From Capra hircus (taxonomy: Eukaryota > Chordata > Mammalia > Artiodactyla > Bovidae): a stretch of DNA of 64,000 nucleotides. Shown here piece after piece: positions 12,381 to 22,979 of the stretch (the stretch's first letter is position 1; each line of letters starts with the position of its first letter). The DNA lies in the NCBI RefSeq assembly GCF_001704415.2, contig NC_030827.1, positions 44,148,271-44,212,270 of the forward strand, read 5' to 3'. A program made the translations under genes and the position numbers. The notes beneath the pieces were generated by a model. That model worked only from the letters and a program-made list of their open reading frames with translations. It made no database searches and was not told the DNA's origin.

Positions 12381-12623
12381 TTATTTTTCTAGTTCTGTGA
12401 AAAATATTGTTGGTAGCTTGATAGGGATTGCATTGAATCTATAGACTGCTTTGTACAGTATATTCATTTTCACTATATTGATTCTTCTAATCCACAAACA
12501 TGGTATATTTCTCCACCTATTTGTGCCCTTTTTGATTTCTTTCACCAGTGTTTTATAGTTTTCTATATATAGTTCTTTTGTTTCTTTAGGTAAATTTATT
12601 CCTAAGTATTTTATTCTTTTCAT
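12381..12623 (-). pseudogene. L1 ORF2 post-RT fragment
   Basis: Eighty open codons resemble the L1 ORF2 region after the palm (KYLGINLPKETKELY, RWRNIPCLW, FNAIPIKLP). It is separated by frameshift from the RT piece and from the fragment at 12071-12376. Confidence 0.75.
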
Positions 12624-12751
12624 TGCAATGGTGAATGGGATTTTTTCCTTAATTTCTCTTTCAGTTTTCTCATCATTAGTGTATAGGAATGCAAGGGATT
12701 GCTGTTCATTAATTTTGTATCTTACAACTTTACTATACTCATTGATTAGCT

Positions 12752-13323
12752 CTAGTAATTTTGTCTAGAGCAGTGTAGACCCTGCTCTACACTGGTGTCT
12801 TTAGGGTTTTCTATGTAGAGGATCATGTCATCTGCAAACAGTGAGAGCTTACTTCTTTTCCTATCTGGATTCCTTTTCTTTCTTTTCCTTCTCTGATTGC
12901 TGTGGATAAAACTTCCAAAACTATGTTGAATAGTAGTGAGAGTGGGCACCCTTGCCTTTTTCTTAACTTTAGGGGAAATGCTTTCAATTTTTCACTATTG
13001 AGGATAATGTTTGCTGTGGGTTTATCATATATGGCTTTAATTATGTTGAGGTATGTTCCTTCTATGCCTGCTTTCTGGAAAGTTTTTAACATAAATGGGT
13101 GTTGAATTTTGTCAAAGGCTTTCTCTGCATTTATTGAGTTAATCGTAAGGTTTTTATCTTTCAATGTGTTAATGTGGTGTATCACACTGATTGATTTGTA
13201 AATATTGAAGAATCCTTGCATCCCTGGGATAAGGCCCACTTGATCATGATGTATGATCTTTTTAATATGTTGTTGAATTCTGTTTGCTTTCCGCCATGAC
13301 ACAAGGGGGTGAAAAGTGGTCAC
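12752..13323 (-). pseudogene. L1 ORF2 reverse-transcriptase palm remnant
   Basis: Two overlapping minus-strand frames carry the RT palm. The frame 12823-13323 holds motif A as INAEKAFDKIQHPFM and the RQGCPLS motif. The frame 12752-12949 holds FADDMILYIENP, the catalytic Asp pair. A frameshift near 12830-12850 puts FADD out of frame with motif A, so no active enzyme can be made. Upstream of about 13288 the frame runs into 5' UTR sequence, so the N-terminal residues of the open frame are not ORF2. Confidence 0.8.
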
Positions 13324-14586
13324 TTATTTAGGCTCACTTGTTCAGTTGTGTTGTGAGGAGGGAGGGACACTGCTAACAAATATCACTGGTGTGTGTGGGG
13401 AGTGCTCACAGTGTATAGACCACACTGGGTTTGCCACAGCTCAAGGTTGTGTGTGCTTCTGGGTCTACACTGCTCGGGCTCCAGGGTACTCTGCAAGGGC
13501 AGTGTCCAAAGCAGGTCCTGCATTTCATACACTTCCCAGGTCTAAGTGGCTCAGGTTTCCAGGTACCCCACAAGGGCATAGACTTAGCTGTGTGTGTGTT
13601 TTGTGCCATACCCAGGTCCAAACAGCTCAGTCAACCAGGTGTTTTGGTGAACACACTCTCCCAGGTGGGCCGTGCATCTTAATCACCTCCCCAGTCCTGG
13701 TGGCTCAGTTTCCTGGGTGTGCCACAACCGTCTCAGGTGTGCCATGTGTCTCCTCTAGGGAGCTGATCTCAGGGTGTGACCCTTTTGGTCGATGTTGACC
13801 CATCCAGGATCCCAGGAAGACATAGTTAGCAACTGGGAGCCTGTTCACAGTTTGCTATAAGATGCTGTCTCTGGGGCTGAGATTGCAGCAGCCGCTTGCC
13901 TTCTGACTATGGCTGTCACATGCCTGCCTCTCTCTTTTGGTATTCACTCAATCTTTTGTTCTGAGTGGGCCAGGCTATGCATTACAGCCTTTCATGTGAA
14001 AGTTCTCTTCTTTTTTTTTTCTCTCTCTCTCTGGTGATCCCACAGTTTGAGTTGCTATCTCACATTAGCTTTCCTCAGATTGTCCTCAGGTCATTCAGGC
14101 CCTCCCTGTCCTTGCCCTCAGAACCGAATATGCAGTCCATGCTTCCCTGTCCAGCCTCTGCTCACCGGTGGCAGACACCTGGGCTACTTGTCTGCTGGCA
14201 GTTGCTGTTAGGGACATATTCTGTGGGATTTTTTTTTTTCCCCCTCCCAGTTATGTTGCCCTCTGAGATTCCAAAACTCCCCACAGACCCGCCTGTGAGA
14301 GGCTTCCTACTGTGTGGAAACTTCTCCTTCACGACTCCCTCCCCAGAGCAAGTCTCCATCCCTAACTCTTTTGCCCCTCTTTTTGTCTTTTATATTTGTC
14401 CTACCTCCTTTTGAAGAGAATGGGTTGACTTTCTGGGTGCCTGGTATCCTCCACCAGTGTTCAGAAATTGTTTTGTGGAAGTTGCTCAGCATTCAAATGA
14501 TCTTTTGATGAACTTATGGGGGAGAAAGTTGGGCTCCCATCCTATTTCTCCACCATCTTTGGATTGCCCTACTCTTTAACAGTTCT

Positions 14587-14795
14587 TATAGTGTTCCATG
14601 AATGTCAATTTGTCTAGCTTGGTTGATAGCTTTGCTCACATTGTCCATATTGTTATTGATATTCATTTATCAGTTTTTTCAGTTACTGTAAGAAGTATTT
14701 TTCAAAATTTCAATCATGTTGGTCTGTTTTATTTCTTAATTCTGCCAATTTTTCTTTCAAAAATGTTGAAACACTTACTAGGCACATAAATATTT
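14587..14795 (-). mobile_element. Old L1 remnant, piece 4 of the split host L1
   Basis: The old antisense L1 resumes right after the second copy of the 17-bp duplication and fades out near 14795. This is the distal end of the nested block. Confidence 0.5.
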
Positions 14796-15249
14796 TGTAT
14801 TTTCATATTAAAACTGAGGGGGGAAAAAAAAGATGCACACGTTGTTCCATAAAATGTTGACTTCTAATGTGTGTAAAGCACTTCAGATTTGTTGAATCTA
14901 TTTGCCCTATGTCAGATGTCTTGTGCATGCTCACTAAACTAATAAAACTTGGATCATACTTATTTTGAAAACACTACAGTAAAAACATTTTCATATTCAA
15001 CTTTTTGCTGATTAATTAAGACTTTCTTGATAGTAGTAAACTGTCAATTAAAATATTTTAATGAAGAAAAACGGTTTATTCTTCTTGGGTTCTCTAAATT
15101 AATAGCAACAATTTTGCCTTGGAAAGTAACTTGTTGGGATTAATCAGTTCCAACTCTATGACTTTATGTGTGTATGACCTCATTTATTTGTGCTTAGATT
15201 CCTGATTTATAAATTTGGCTTGTGATAATTGAATGAGTTCATACATGTA

Positions 15250-15305
15250 AATATATATACATATATCTACATATATATATATACACATACACACACACAT
15301 ATAAT
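15250..15305. repeat. Mixed TA/CA microsatellite
   Basis: Interrupted runs of AT followed by ACACAC units. The short open frame across it (a YIYIYIYTHTHTH-type peptide) is an artefact of the repeat. Confidence 0.85.
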
Positions 15306-15834
15306 ACATACTTTAAATGGCAGCTACACATTAAGATCCCAAGTGTTATCTGATGGAATGATCAGTAACTTTATAACTGTAATGATTATCTCACACATTT
15401 ATTTCAAGTCATATAGATACAGTTAAATAGATGGAAGTGGTTTTTAAAGATGATATTAAGAAAAAGCTTTCCATGCCAAATATGAATAATCTAACTGACA
15501 CATATTTATAATAAAGTACATATTATTTGATATAAGGATAATAATAAGGCTAATATTTTCTATGATAAAAGATGCTTTTAAATTGGATCTAATTACTAAA
15601 AATAAAAAAATATATCTAGTAATACTATGTACATAAAACAGCAGTAGGTGAAGATTTTTAAATATACTTTGATATTTTAGCAACAAATTTCTCTTTGGAT
15701 ACTATGTATATATAAGAATTTATAGGCTCTTAATTATTGATAGTATGTTTAAAAATAGTATGTTTGCAAATAGGGTCTGTATAATTTTATCTCCTCATAT
15801 ATCCATTAACACCAATACCACTAATGACAGTACT

Positions 15835-15965
15835 ATCTCTATCTACCTACATAGATAAGTAGATAAATATATCCATACATCGATGTATATACAGAGATCA
15901 AGGTATCAAGATTATCTGTATGGATGAATAGAGAGATATTTACAGATCTCTATTTTTAGAGAGGG
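15835..15965. repeat. Degenerate tetranucleotide-like (ATCT/GATA) region
   Basis: Imperfect atct, atag and gata words recur on both strands over about 130 bases. They are too degraded to give a clean unit count. Confidence 0.5.
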
Positions 15966-16549
15966 ATAGCTATCTATTTACTGGGGTGGAGGACACAGTA
16001 AAAGAGACAATGCATTATAGTTCCTAAACTTTCTTTTCTCAGTATCTTGATCAGATGGAGAAAATAAATTGTTATATCTACTCTGTAGAATAAACACTAT
16101 TCATCTGGTTGCAGTGACCCAACTTACAATCCAAATGTCATGACAAATATAATCTCTCTTGAACTTTGTAGGAAATCTCATCTTTGTCAGTTAGAGCAAA
16201 TAAAAGAAAATATAACCTTTAATATATTATTTGAGAGCACTATTTAATTCTGTTACTGGCAAATTATTTCCAGTAACAATTATAAATAAGTCAAAATAAA
16301 TAAAATTAGCTATCTTAAAGCTTTGAGAGTCGTTTCCTCCTCTACCCATTTTTTGTGATCATGGTAATAATCAAAAAAAGATAAAAAAAATATAAAAAAA
16401 AGTTGAATTTGGACGATATTACAAAAACTTTTAAATCAAACTTTAAGAAAACTAATGTTCCCTTTATTTAAGCATATCCCATAAAGAAACTATGAAAAGA
16501 ACTTTAAGAAAATAGAATTTTAAAATCTTAGCTGTGTAGAAGGTCATGT

Positions 16550-17841
16550 AGACTGAATTCAATATGCCAGTATTTGTGGAAAACTCAACATGGGACTGGA
16601 AAAGATCAGTTTTCATTCTGGTCCCACAGAAGGGCAGTGCCAAAGAATGCTCAAACTACCACTCAGTTGCACTCATTTCACATGCTAGCAGAATAAAGCT
16701 CACAATTCTCCAAGCGAGGCTTCAACAGTACATGAACCAAGGACTCCCATATGTTCAAGGAAGACTTAGAAAAGACAGAAGAACCAGAGATCAAATTTCC
16801 AACATCCACTGGATTATAGAAAAAGCAAGAGAATTCCAGAAATACATCTTTTTCTGCATCATTGACTATGTTAAAGCCTCTGACTGTGTGGATCGCAAAA
16901 AATCTGTGGAAATCTTCAAGAGATGGGAATACCGGACCACCAGACCTGCCTCCTGAAAAATCTGTGTGCAGGTCAAGGAGCAATAGTTAGAACTGGACAT
17001 GGAACAACAGACTGGTTCCAAATAGGAAAAGGAGTACATCAAGGCTGTATATTGTCACCTGGCTTATTTGATGCAAAGTACAGAAAGCGAAGAACTAAAG
17101 AGTCTCTTGATGAAGGTGAAAGAAGAGAGTGAAGAGGCTGGCTGAAAACTCAGCTTTCAGAAAACTACGATCATGGCATCTGGTCCCATCAATTCATGGC
17201 AAATAGATGGGGAAACAATGGAAACAGTGACAGATTTTATTTTCTTGGCCTCCAAAATCACTGCAGACGGTGACTGCAGCCATGAAGTTAAATGACTCTT
17301 GTGCCTTGGAAGAAAAGCTGTTTGACAATCCTAGACAACATATTAAAAAGCAGAGAGATTACTTTACCAACAAAGGTCCTTATAGTCAAAGCTATGGCTT
17401 TTCCTGTAGTCATGTATGAATGTGAGAATTGGACCATAAAGAATACTGAACGCCAAAGAATTGAATCTTTTTGAAATGTGTTGTTGGCGAAAACTCTTGA
17501 GAGTCCCTTGGACTGTAAGAAGATCCAACCAGTCAATCCTAAAGGAAATCAACTCTGAATATTCACTGGAATAACTGAAGCTGAAACTCCAATAGTTTGG
17601 CCACCTGATGCAAAGAGATGATTCATTAGAAAAGACCTTGATACTGGGAAAGACTGAAGGAAGGAAGAGAAGGGGATGACAGAGGATGAGAAGGTTGGAT
17701 GGCATCAACAACTCAATGGACATGAGTTTGAGCAAGCTCTGGGAGATGGTCAAGGACATGGAAGACTGGAGTGCTACAGTGCATGGGGCTGCAAAGAACT
17801 GGACACAACTGAGCAACTGAACAACAACAGACTGAATTCAA
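16550..17841 (+). mobile_element. 5'-truncated BovB with 13-bp target-site duplication
   Basis: This is sense BovB from the RT fingers region (RSVFILVPQKGSAKECSNY) to the canonical 3' end (gagcaactgaacaacaac). The word agactgaattcaa occurs at 16550-16562 and 17829-17841, directly flanking it, so the element proper is 16563-17828. It is interrupted by stops and frameshifts and has lost the segment holding the YADD box between 17060 and 17090. Confidence 0.95.
16564..16956 (+). pseudogene. BovB reverse-transcriptase fragment (130 codons)
   Basis: The open frame covers the BovB RT fingers and part of the palm. Motif A appears as IIDYVKASDCVD, where the usual AFD reads ASD. BovB RT makes cDNA on nicked target DNA in the nucleus. 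Only a domain fragment remains, without endonuclease or YADD box. Confidence 0.85.
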
Positions 17842-18165
17842 GATTCATTTAAGTAGTATGACTGTAATAAGGCAAATATGCCTTAAAGTCTGGTCTAAAA
17901 ATATTCTTCCCATGTGATTTTAAGATTGACCACATTTTTCTGGACAATATAAGATTTACTGAATTATAACAATGTTAATACCATCCATGTCCCTAATTAG
18001 AATGCTTCAGTTTTGTTAATGCTTAAATATCAAAGTCATGCTCATTACTCATTACCAGGACTAAGCTAATTACAAATGAATGATATCAAGATGTCAAAAA
18101 TCACTAGAACTCCTGAGAATAATTGTACATAAAATGGATCAAATATATTCATAATGGTCCTCTAT
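17842..18165. other. Unique sequence
   Basis: About 320 bases between the BovB and a Bov-tA SINE. Nothing recognisable was seen. Confidence 0.5.
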
Positions 18166-18400
18166 GGCACAGTTGGGGGCTTCCCTGTGGCTCAGATGGT
18201 AAAGAATCCAGTTGCAATGCAGAAGATACAGGTTAAACCCCTGGGTTGGGGAGATCCCTTGGAAAAGGGAAGAGCAACCCACTCCAGTATTCTTGCCTGC
18301 AGAATTCCAGGGACAGAGGAGCCTGGAGAGCTACAGTCCATGTGTTTGCAAAGAGTCAACCATGACTGAGCAACTAACACATACACAAGGCACAGTTAGG
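18166..18400 (+). mobile_element. Bov-tA SINE with target-site duplication
   Basis: A tRNA-derived ruminant SINE (18178-18388) in sense orientation: the head with gcttccctgtggctcagatgg carries the Pol III box A region, then the body and the tail with gactgagcaactaac. It is flanked by ggcacagttggg (18166-18177) and ggcacagttagg (18389-18400), a 12-bp duplication with one mismatch. Confidence 0.92.
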
Positions 18401-19573
18401 TCCATATGTCTGTTTTTTTCCAATAGTATATTGCCAGTTTCAGACCCGAAACCTAGGACCCTGATCAAATAGTAAGCACTTAAGTATTAGTGCATATACG
18501 AATGATTGAATGTAGTAGGAAGTTTCACTTACACAAAAAAGGGAAAAAGTCAGAGGATCAGTGAATAGGACAGATGAGAGATTACAGAGCACTGAGATGA
18601 AACAATTGACATTTCAGAGCCATTTTACCCCTGCTCTTAAGTTTTCTGTGATTTGTTGGAAAAAGCAGACCCATTGAATCTAGCATAGAGACTGAAAGCA
18701 GTGAGTGACCCTTATGCATCTGAGTGATGCCTAGGTCTACTTCAGCTTAGTTACACTAGTACTTCCCGATCACCTACAGAGAAGTAGAAATGAAAACATC
18801 AATACCAGTGCTTCATCTCTCAACAGTTTGGTCCCAAGAATGAGCATTTTTAGAAGTACCTCACCTCAGATACTTGGTTAGAAATAAAAATTACCCAGAT
18901 AAAGGAATTGAGAATTTCTCATCAGATTCATGAAATAGTATGAAAATGATTCAAACATGATACTTTGCGATGTAAGTATTATAGACTCTGGTGGTGGAGA
19001 AAAGTGGAGAGTTCCTAGAGATGAAACTGAGAAAGAAGAGCACAGAGGAATTTATATTAAATATTTAGAGGCTAGGCTTTTACTGCAGACAGCAGAAAGG
19101 AATGTAAGAATTTCCAGTGAAAGAATGGCAGAATTCTTAGGTTGAAGTTTCTTAGATATTGTGACTGCATTTGGAGAGTCAGCACCTCATCTGAGATATT
19201 TATACTACTGTAAATAAGAGACAATATAACCTGAATTAAGAATAAATATGAAGACAATGATAAAGGCATAAAACTACACATGCATGTGTATATATTTTAT
19301 GGTAAATTAGTAAATTCAGTTTATTTGGAGAAGCTAGTTTCTCACTTGATTAATGAGCATATAATATCACAATTAATTGATGGTATTACTACTAACATTA
19401 ATGCTAATTTACTGATACCAAGTCTCAGAAGCTATAGATGTTTAAGTTTCAGGCTTTGTAAATCTGAAGTGTATGTGGCTAACCATTATCTTATTTACTT
19501 TAAAAAATTATCTTCTTTTGTCAGAGACAGTAAAGGGGAATAATATAGATGAGCACAGGAATGGCACATGTAT
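18401..19573. other. Unique sequence, no gene seen
   Basis: No convincing coding frame. The frames at 18957-19145 and 19280-19543 lack similarity to any family I know and look like chance. Confidence 0.5.
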
Positions 19574-19795
19574 TAGTTTTTTATTGCTGCACAGAAATTT
19601 AAACAGTGGCTTAAAACAATTCTATTAATTTCCAGCTAACCTGTGGAATAACAGGGGTTTCAACTGAGCTGGTCCACACTTAAATGCTATTGTTTTTTAA
19701 TAGTAAATACTGCATGTCTACATAATTCCTAGTCAATTAAGTCTACAAATACAGAACTGTAGCTAGGAAGGGACTACATATCAACATTTTTTAAT
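19574..19795 (-). mobile_element. Old LTR-like repeat (MaLR/MLT1 type), left part
   Basis: The opening (tattagttttttattgctgc, then gtggcttaaaacaa) matches the reverse complement of the 3' end of MLT1-type LTRs of the mammalian MaLR group, relics of ancient endogenous retrovirus-like elements. It is diverged and non-coding. It seems to continue after the L1 tails at 20100. Confidence 0.45.
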
Positions 19796-19974
19796 ATAAA
19801 TTTATTTATTTTATTTCATTATTTTTTTAAAAATTTTTATTTTTACTTTATTTTACTTTACAATACTGTATTGATTTTGCCATACATTGACATGAATCCA
19901 CCACGGGTGTACATGCGTTCCCAAACATGAACACCCCTCCCACCTCCCTCCCCACAACATCCCTCTGGGTCAAA
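19796..19974 (-). mobile_element. L1 3' UTR tail, minus strand, copy 1
   Basis: T-rich sequence followed by the reverse complement of the ruminant L1 3' UTR (tttacaatactgtattgattttgccatac). Only about 175 bases are present, a strongly 5'-truncated insertion. Confidence 0.85.
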
Positions 19975-20098
19975 TTGGAGGCTAATTACAATATTGTATT
20001 GGTTTTGCCATACGTCAACATGAATCTGCCACGGGCATACACATGTTCCCCATCCTGAACCCCCTCTTTCCTCCCTCCCCGTACCATCCCTCTGGGTT
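19975..20098 (-). mobile_element. L1 3' UTR tail, minus strand, copy 2 in tandem
   Basis: The same L1 3' UTR segment starts again (aattggaggctaattacaat, gtattggttttgccatac) right behind copy 1 and in the same orientation. It has a slightly different sequence, closer to the form at 57550. Confidence 0.85.
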
Positions 20099-20099
20099 A

Positions 20100-20700
20100 T
20101 TTAACTTAAGAGTAGACCCTGTCTACACCTTGCTAATTCCTACGTTGTTCTAAGGTCAACATTAAGTAGTTCAGAAGTCTAGGTTTCAAGCGGCTGGATT
20201 AGGTCTTACATACCTCCAAATTAAGGTATATGTATCTGGGCTCTTTACTGAAAGATCTGAGAAAAACTCTATGAGTACAAGCTCATTCTTCCTGTTGATT
20301 TAATTCTGTTTCTTGTGGCTGTAGGTCTTAGGCCCCTGTTTCCTTGCTAGCAGCTGGGAGCTTCTCTCTGCTCAGATACTGCCTGCATTCCTTTCCATGT
20401 TTCGTCCCCATAGTCAAAGAATGCAATATGTACCAAGTCCTTCTCATGTTTCAGATAATTTAAGTTCTGCAGCAGCTGCTGCATCTGCCTTCCTTTTCTG
20501 CTCCAAAGCAAAGCAAAGTCTCTGCTTTTATAGGCTCATGTGATTAGACCAGACCAATTCAGTTAATTTGTAATTTAAGGGTGACTTAAGAATTTATTTA
20601 TATCTGTAAAATCCCTTCACAACAGTACCTTGGTTAACTGAATAATCAAGGGATAGAAATATGGAAAGGGTAGGGACCATTTAGTGAATTATTTCTACAA
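20100..20700 (-). mobile_element. Old LTR-like repeat (MaLR/MLT1 type), right part
   Basis: Diverged text with the features ataggctcatgtgattagac and ctgtaaaatcccttcacaac recalls the inner part of antisense MaLR-type LTRs, so it probably belongs with 19574-19795. The assignment is tentative. Confidence 0.35.
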
Positions 20701-20716
20701 GATATAATTATATATG

Positions 20717-21209
20717 CAGTGTATTAAAAAGCAGACATACCCTTGACAACAAAGGTCCATATAGGCAAAGCTATGGTTTTTCCAGCAGCCATGTATGGAT
20801 TTGAGAGTTAGACCACAGAGAAGGCTGAGTGCCATAGAATTGATGCATTCTCATTGTGGTGCTGAAGAAGACTCTTGAGACCCCCTTGGACAGCAAGGCA
20901 ATCAAACCAGTCAATCCTAAAGGAAATCAACCTTCAATATTCAATGGAAGGACTGATGCTGAAGCTGTAAAACTTGGGGCACCCGATACTAGGAGCTTAC
21001 TCATTGGAAAAGACCCAGCTGCTGGGCAAGACTGAGGGCAGAAGGAGAAGGGGGTGACAGAAGATGAGATGGTTGGATGGCATCATTGACTCAATGGATG
21101 TGAATTTGGGCAAACTGCAGGAGATAGTAAAGGACAGAGGAGCCCAGCGTGCTGCATTCCATGGCATCACAGAAAGTCAGACATGACTTAGCAACTGAGC
21201 AACAACAAT
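20717..21209 (+). mobile_element. 5'-truncated BovB 3' fragment
   Basis: Sense BovB C-terminal region from the attaaaaagcagac block to the 3' end (gcaactgagcaacaacaa). Stops interrupt it. No clear target-site duplication was found. Confidence 0.9.
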
Positions 21210-22425
21210 ACAGAGAGTTAAGATTCATCAGATTCTGGTAAGCAATATAAATTTTGGGAGTATATAAATTTGTACAAGGTGACTATTCAGAAGATCAAAG
21301 GAAAGAGAACTGTTCCAACCCAAGGAACACTAATTATAGATATGAGTAACAGAGTTAGGAAAAAGTCCAAATAAAGATAGCTGATCAGGGAAAGCATGTT
21401 TATCTTCACCTTAGAAGGTAAGATGGAGAGTATTTTTTAAAAGTTAGATCAATATACTATGTCAAATACTGAAAAAAGAAATAAGAATTCATAAGCAAAT
21501 GTTGAATTTGGTCATTAATTATTCCAGTGACAGCTGAGTAAAAGGCATAATGAAATTCAGAAGCTGAACATCAGGAGGTCAAGAATATAGATTTTATAAG
21601 ATTTGAAGTGGACTAAGTTTTAAGAAACTTAAATAAGATGGGGAAGTATTAGAGCAGTATCTAGAAAGCATTTAGGACAAATGAAAAATTCTATTTTAAA
21701 GTTTTGATATAAAAGGGACTTGAATATATTTGTAGGGTAGATTATTAAAGCCAGAAAGAAAAAATTCAGGATATTAAGAATTACTGACAAAGTTCTTAGA
21801 TTAAATAAGAGGAAAGACATTCAAGACCAATGCTGAATCTAATTCCAAGTAAGGGTCTGATAATAGATCTGATGTATCTCTCTTTCAAAATAAAAGGTTT
21901 ATTAAAAAGTCTAAAGAATCTGCCATCTACCTATCTATCCAATCACTTATCCACTCACTCACTACCCTTTAGTCTATACTTTAGTCATGCATGCATCAAG
22001 CTCTAGGAAATAGATTCCTGTATTGCATTAAATATTTTTAAAAAATACAGTAACTGGTACCAAATTATGAAAATTCTTCATGATTTATAATGGTAAATGA
22101 TGGATATAATCTAAGTAAGATATTTAAGCAATTTTATGCAGACAGATTTTATACAGTTAAAAACTATACTTTCCAAAAGCACTAGGAAGGGATTTGAAGG
22201 TGGTTATTTCTCACTAATGGTATAAAGGGTATAAGAGAAAAGTTATCATTCATATTTTGCTTTCATGTCATTCTTTTATTAAATATGTTTAGATTCATTG
22301 TTTCTATAAATTTGGAAAACAATCCACAAACGGTAAAGTTGGGGAGAAAAGCATTAAATGATATGCATCCCACTGAGTTGTCTTAATTTTCTTTGAAATG
22401 TTATTTTTACTATTTTCTTACATTA
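21210..22425. other. Unique AT-rich sequence
   Basis: No gene-like frame. A weak run of attc/ctat words lies near 21930-21965. Nothing else was recognised. Confidence 0.5.
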
Positions 22426-22650
22426 TAGCTAACAATGCCCAGGTGGTGTAGTGGTAAAAGAACCTGCCTGCCAAGGCAGGAGACATAAGAAATAGGGGTT
22501 TGATCCTGGGTTGGGAAGATCCCCTGGAGAAGGAAATGGCAACTCATTCCAGTATTCTGGCCTGGAAAATCCCATGGATGTGGAGCCTGGTGGGCTACAG
22601 TCTACAGAGGTGCAAAGAGTTGGACACGACCGAGTGACTTAGCATGCATC
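22426..22650 (+). mobile_element. Bov-tA SINE
   Basis: Full-length sense copy: the tRNA-like head (gcccaggtggtgtagtggta), the gatcctgggttgggaagatc box B region and the 3' part ending gagttggacacgaccgagtg. No clean flanking duplication. Confidence 0.9.
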
Positions 22651-22979
22651 CATGGTAAATTTGAGTTACCTGTTCTTGCTAGGTCATGGTTGCAAATATC
22701 CTTTTATGGTATTAATGTTATTAGGCATGAACTACGATGAGACAACCCAGTAAATATCTGGGTTTTCCTGTAACTCTACCTACTCTAAAGCAAGTTAGTA
22801 TCAATCAGCACAAATATTTTCTCACAATAAATAATGAGATTGTATTTTCTAATGATAATTAGAGTGAATAACCATCACATCTACTGCTATGAGTACTCAA
22901 ATTATGACCAGAATGTAGAGGTAGTTATAAGATTAGAAGTAACCATATCCTGCTAGCAGCATTCATTCTTGAAAACCAT
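22651..22979. other. Unique sequence
   Basis: About 330 bases without a recognisable repeat or frame. Confidence 0.5.

Larger units (their letters stand above)
10786..14569 (-). mobile_element. Internally deleted ruminant L1 with both ends and 17-bp TSD
   Basis: On the minus strand the element starts at 14569 with a standard L1 5' end (gggcaatccaaagatggtgg). It runs about 1.28 kb through 5' UTR and jumps near 13288 straight into ORF2 within the RT domain. It then continues about 2.45 kb to the 3' UTR and A-rich end near 10843. ORF1, the endonuclease and the first part of RT are missing. The exact 17-bp word tactctttaacagttct flanks it at 10769-10785 and 14570-14586, so it entered by target-primed insertion. 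The bases 10786-10842 lie inside the duplication but do not look like L1. Confidence 0.9.
14796..16549. other. Unique AT-rich sequence with simple repeats
   Basis: No gene-like frame and no recognisable transposon was found. It contains a TA/CA stretch near 15250 and a degenerate four-base repeat near 15835. It could hold conserved non-coding sites, but nothing visible proves it. Confidence 0.5.

Noticed and set aside
13316..13798. 160-codon frame as a possible host gene
   Set aside because: It lies wholly within antisense L1 5' UTR. I keep it only as an ORF0-like question, not as a gene.
15229..15426. Short frame with a repeated YIYIYI and THTHTH peptide
   Set aside because: It is the translation of a TA/CA microsatellite.
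18178..18250. tRNA-like sequences at SINE heads as tRNA genes
   Set aside because: The heads of Bov-tA copies carry Pol III box A/B-like text but lack a complete cloverleaf and 3' acceptor; they are SINE parts.
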